Shown: piece by piece, positions 5,661 through 7,621 of the stretch | Layout of the letters: every line of letters begins with the position of its first letter | How positions within the stretch are numbered: the stretch's first letter is position 1 | Source: Helicobacteraceae bacterium | GTDB taxonomy: Bacteria; Campylobacterota; Campylobacteria; Campylobacterales; SZUA-545 | Reading direction: 5' to 3' | Length of the DNA stretch: 7,621 bases | NCBI GenBank assembly: GCA_003250175.1 | Contig: QKHD01000398.1 | Location: forward strand, 1 to 7,621 | Program-made: the position numbers and the translations under genes | Notes under the pieces: model-generated | What the model was told of the DNA's origin: nothing | Databases searched by the model: none | The model's input: only the letters and a program-made list of their open reading frames with translations

Positions 5661-6923
5661 ATGGCACTATCCCAACAACAACTATTAAAACAAAAGCAGA
5701 TTCCCCGCCTCTCCATGAAGCTGTGGCTGCCTCTGCTGCAATGTTCCCTACAGGAACTCGATAAACATTTAGAAGTTATTTCCAATGAAAACCCCTGTAT
5801 CGAAGTCAGCCCCGGCGTCAAACCCGACACGGAAAAACAGCGCCGCGGCAGCTACGATATGGGTGCGCTGAGCACCACCAGCAGCGATATTCTGGAAAAC
5901 TACACCTTTGCCAAGGGCTCGCTCTACGAACACCTCAACGACCAGATCGCCGCCCCCCTCTTTCCCACGCCGATCTCCCAGCAGATTGCCAAGGAGATCA
6001 TTTTTTACATTAACGACGAGGGCTATTTCGAGGGCAACGTCAAAGAGATCGCCGAAGCCCTGGAAACCTCCGCGGAAAAGGTCGAAGGGGTGCGCCAGCG
6101 ATTCGCCTACCTCGAACCCTCCGGAGTGGGCGCCAAGGACTTCAGAGAGGCCTTTTTATTTCAACTCAACGACGTCGACATGGACGAAGACCTCTCCTTG
6201 CTGCTCTCTTCCATGATTATCCGCTTTGACCACATTGAGGACTTCATTGCCCACCCCAGATTTCATGAGGCCAAAGAGGTGTTTAAACACCTCAAGCACC
6301 CTCCGGCACTCGAATTCATGGACAGCGAAGAGCTAATCATTCCCGACCTCTTTGTCTCCCTAAACGGCGATCAGGTCGAGATCAAGGTCAATAACCGCTT
6401 CTACCCCGATATCATCGTCAACGAAGTGGACAAATACGACAACTTCGCCAAGCAGAAATTTAAAGAGGCCCGCGAGCTGGTCAAGCTCCTCGACCTCCGG
6501 AAAGCGACGCTGTACAACATCGCCCTGGTTCTCGTTGAAAAACAGTTCCGCTTCTTCTGCGGCGGCGACCTCGTGCCCCTGCGCCTGCAAGACGTGGCCG
6601 ACGAGCTGGGCTTTAACGAATCCACCATCTCCCGCGCCATCGCCAACAAATACCTCATGACGGAAAACGGCATTCACGCCTTCAAAGACTTTTTCTCCAC
6701 CTCCATCGGCGGCATCTCCAGCGCCGAGATCAAACACTTTATCCAAGAGATCGTCGCCCACGAACAAAAGCTCGACCCCTACAGCGACAAAGTCCTGCAC
6801 GAAATGGTGGAACAGCGGTTTAAAATCAAGATCGTACGTCGCAGCATCGCCAAATACCGGGCGGAGATGAATATTCCGCATTATCAGGAGCGGAAGTTGT
6901 TGGGACTAATTGAATCGAAGTAA
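5661..6923 (+). CDS. rpoN: RNA polymerase sigma-54 factor RpoN
   Basis: RpoN directs RNA polymerase to -24/-12 promoters that need an enhancer-binding ATPase, classically including nif promoters. The 420-residue product shows all parts: a Gln-rich region I (1-48; 'QQQLLKQKQIPRLSMKLWLP', 'NENPCIEV'), a short acidic linker, the core-binding domain with 'LEPSGVGAKDFREAFLFQL' (151-169), the helix-turn-helix 'LRLQDVADELGFNESTISRA' (308-327) with 'NKYLMTENGI', and the RpoN box 'VRRSIAKYRAEMNIP' (392-406). It is shorter than the ~480 residues of enterobacterial RpoN, as in Campylobacterota. I chose ATG 5661, with AGG at 5652-5654, over an in-frame TTG at 5655. It sits right behind the nif operon but after a terminator, so it probably has its own promoter. 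It may be a nif-linked second copy; the flagellar-type copy, if any, is not in view. Confidence 0.95.
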   Translation: MALSQQQLLKQKQIPRLSMKLWLPLLQCSLQELDKHLEVISNENPCIEVSPGVKPDTEKQRRGSYDMGALSTTSSDILENYTFAKGSLYEHLNDQIAAPLFPTPISQQIAKEIIFYINDEGYFEGNVKEIAEALETSAEKVEGVRQRFAYLEPSGVGAKDFREAFLFQLNDVDMDEDLSLLLSSMIIRFDHIEDFIAHPRFHEAKEVFKHLKHPPALEFMDSEELIIPDLFVSLNGDQVEIKVNNRFYPDIIVNEVDKYDNFAKQKFKEARELVKLLDLRKATLYNIALVLVEKQFRFFCGGDLVPLRLQDVADELGFNESTISRAIANKYLMTENGIHAFKDFFSTSIGGISSAEIKHFIQEIVAHEQKLDPYSDKVLHEMVEQRFKIKIVRRSIAKYRAEMNIPHYQERKLLGLIESK

Positions 6924-6948
6924 TAGCGCTTTATTGCGCTGTTACTTT
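6920..6948 (+). terminator. Hairpin at the rpoN stop codon, probable terminator
   Basis: GTAATAGCGC (6920-6929) pairs with GCGCTGTTAC (6936-6945) over 10 bp including one G-T wobble, with a 6-base loop. It overlaps the rpoN stop codon and is followed by only TTT, so it is a weak terminator for the + strand. It also lies just past the stop of the convergent minus-strand small gene and may serve both. Confidence 0.55.
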
Positions 6949-7063
6949 ACCCCCGCAAAAACTCCCCAAACCCCCGCACCATCTTCACCAGCTGTTTTTT
7001 AAACTCCGGACTGATCCGGGCCATGATCCACATGAAAAGCCCCATCATCATAACGAGTTCCAT
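6947..7063 (-). CDS. Small hydrophobic/basic peptide, 38 residues, unknown function
   Basis: On the minus strand an ATG at 7063 opens a 38-codon frame ending in TAA at 6949-6947. It is preceded by a perfect AAGGAG at 7075-7070 with a 6-base gap, the same type of ribosome site used by the nif genes, which is the main reason to take it as real. The first 15 residues are strongly hydrophobic and Met-rich ('ELVMMMGLFMWIMA'), enough for a short membrane helix; residues 16-38 are basic and amphipathic ('RISPEFKKQLVKMVRGFGEF'), net positive. That suggests a small inner-membrane or membrane-surface peptide. I do not recognise the family. It is convergent with rpoN and divergent from the WYL regulator, whose operator-like repeat lies 44 bases upstream, so it could be its target. 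A regulatory peptide, a type I toxin-like peptide or a small subunit of something encoded elsewhere are all open. No clear promoter of its own was found. Confidence 0.6.
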   Translation of the reverse strand: MELVMMMGLFMWIMARISPEFKKQLVKMVRGFGEFLRG

Positions 7064-7069
7064 TGTCTG

Positions 7070-7075
7070 CTCCTT
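7070..7075 (-). promoter_or_regulatory. Consensus Shine-Dalgarno of the 38-residue peptide gene
   Basis: AAGGAG read on the minus strand, 6 bases before the ATG at 7063. This site is what lifts the short frame above chance. Confidence 0.65.
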
Positions 7076-7106
7076 AGTTTTTGATGCTCACAGCTTAGGG
7101 GGTTTC

Positions 7107-7126
7107 ATGGACATTTTTTTGTCCAT
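7107..7126. repeat. Perfect inverted repeat, probable operator
   Basis: ATGGACA (7107-7113) and TGTCCAT (7120-7126) are perfect 7-base inverted arms around TTTTTT. The repeat lies between the divergent small-peptide and regulator genes and covers the -35 box and half the spacer of the regulator's predicted promoter, the usual place for a repressor site. It is a plausible target of the adjacent regulator; a transcript hairpin is less likely because the repeat lies upstream of the predicted start of transcription. Confidence 0.6.
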
Positions 7127-7136
7127 AAGGTAAAAT
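7108..7136 (+). promoter_or_regulatory. Predicted sigma-70 promoter of the WYL-type regulator
   Basis: TGGACA (7108-7113, 5/6 to TTGACA), a 17-base spacer and TAAAAT (7131-7136, 5/6 to TATAAT). Transcription should start about 7 bases after the -10 box, near 7143, which is the A of the regulator's ATG, so the mRNA may have almost no leader. Confidence 0.6.
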
Positions 7137-7142
7137 CTTGGC

Positions 7143-7621
7143 ATGAGTAAATCCACACAGATCGGACTGGAACTTTTCAAGCAGGCCTATATGGGCGGGA
7201 GCGTCTCCACCGAACAGGTGCCGGCAAATGATTACAAGGCGGCGCAGCGGGCTTTGAAAGAGATGGCCGCGCGCGGGCTATTGGAGAGCATCTATGGCGG
7301 CGACACGCGGCACCGGCGCTACCGTCTTGCTCCCGCCGTTCGCTTCGTGCAGGAAAAAGGCAACCTGACCCAGGAGGAGAAGATCTTTCTCTGCCATACC
7401 CTCTACCGCTCCGGAGATGCCTCGCCCAGCCTCCGGATTAGTCGGGCCGATCTGCTCACCCGCCTCTTTGACGATGCCCTGCCTTCGCACTTCTACCCCC
7501 TGACCGACCACGACGAGCAGGCGCGCTCCGGAGAGGTGTTAAAGACCCACGCGGCGCTGGCCGCCGCCATCGAGGCGTCGGTGGCGGTCAAGCTGGCGTA
7601 CCAGAAGGCCGACGGTACTTT
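7143..7621 (+). CDS. Probable WYL-domain transcriptional regulator (3' end outside window)
   Basis: The frame is open from ATG 7143 to the window edge (159 codons). The N-terminal ~65 residues look like a winged helix-turn-helix: 'GLELFKQAYMGGSVSTEQV' then 'YKAAQRALKEMAARGLLESI' and the wing-like 'YGGDTRHRRYRL'. A linker follows, and near the edge 'LAAAIEASVAVKLAYQKADGT' matches how WYL domains begin (an 'AI......L.F.Y' pattern); the WYL tripeptide itself would lie beyond the window, so the family call is provisional. WYL proteins are ligand- or nucleotide-sensing regulators, often of stress or defence genes. No normal Shine-Dalgarno precedes the ATG (nearest AAGG at 7127-7130, 12 bases away), consistent with a leaderless transcript from the promoter described here. 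The overlapping inverted repeat suggests autoregulation. It may also control the divergent 38-residue peptide. Confidence 0.68.
   Translation, partial: MSKSTQIGLELFKQAYMGGSVSTEQVPANDYKAAQRALKEMAARGLLESIYGGDTRHRRYRLAPAVRFVQEKGNLTQEEKIFLCHTLYRSGDASPSLRISRADLLTRLFDDALPSHFYPLTDHDEQARSGEVLKTHAALAAAIEASVAVKLAYQKADGT

Noticed and set aside
6360..6881. 173-codon minus-strand frame opposite rpoN
   Set aside because: Same codon-register effect within a GC-biased, well-identified gene; the translation is low-complexity and unlike any protein I know.
1..7621. CRISPR array, tRNA, rRNA, insertion sequence or phage attachment site
   Set aside because: I saw no regularly spaced repeats, no tRNA-like cloverleaf, no rRNA, no transposase and no terminal repeats; the coding density leaves little room for them.

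Overview
The window is the downstream half of a molybdenum-nitrogenase (nif) accessory operon on the + strand, followed by an rpoN gene and then a divergent pair: a tiny minus-strand gene and a WYL-type regulator cut by the window end. The most likely host is a member of the Campylobacterota (Epsilonproteobacteria). Support comes from the short (420-residue) sigma-54 whose N-terminus carries a 'LWLPLLQ' motif like that I remember from Campylobacterota RpoN, and from the very compact operon style with AAGGAG ribosome sites. The base composition looks fairly GC-rich for that phylum. The phylum call is inference from remembered family features, not a search.

Layout. 1-955: 3' part of nifE. 958-2238: nifN. 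2228-2665: nifX. 2672-3124: NifX-associated DUF269 protein. 3148-3663: long-chain flavodoxin. 3696-4025: an unusual P-II-like protein. 4037-4447: nifW with an extra Cys/Ser tail. 4448-4840: nifZ. 4862-5203: a [2Fe-2S] ferredoxin resembling the Azotobacter FeSII (Shethna II) protein. 5234-5524: a second [2Fe-2S] ferredoxin. 5532-5565: a strong hairpin that probably ends the operon. 5661-6923: rpoN, ending in another hairpin. 6947-7063 (minus): a 38-residue hydrophobic/basic peptide gene with a textbook ribosome site. 7107-7126: a perfect inverted repeat overlapping a near-consensus promoter. 7143-7621: 5' part of a probable WYL-domain regulator.

How the parts fit. NifE and NifN form the scaffold on which the FeMo-cofactor is finished, and NifX and the DUF269 protein are cofactor carriers or chaperones of the same pathway. 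NifW and NifZ help mature the MoFe protein and its P-clusters. The flavodoxin and two ferredoxins are candidates for supplying low-potential electrons, and the FeSII-like one may instead protect nitrogenase from oxygen. The P-II-like protein could sense adenylate or nitrogen state, but it lacks the residues usually used for uridylylation and 2-oxoglutarate binding. RpoN is the sigma factor normally used at nif promoters and could be a nif-dedicated copy. The nif operon promoter, nifHDK and nifB lie outside the window.

The least explained parts are the degenerate P-II protein, the FeSII-like ferredoxin, and the small-peptide / operator / WYL-regulator module at the right end.
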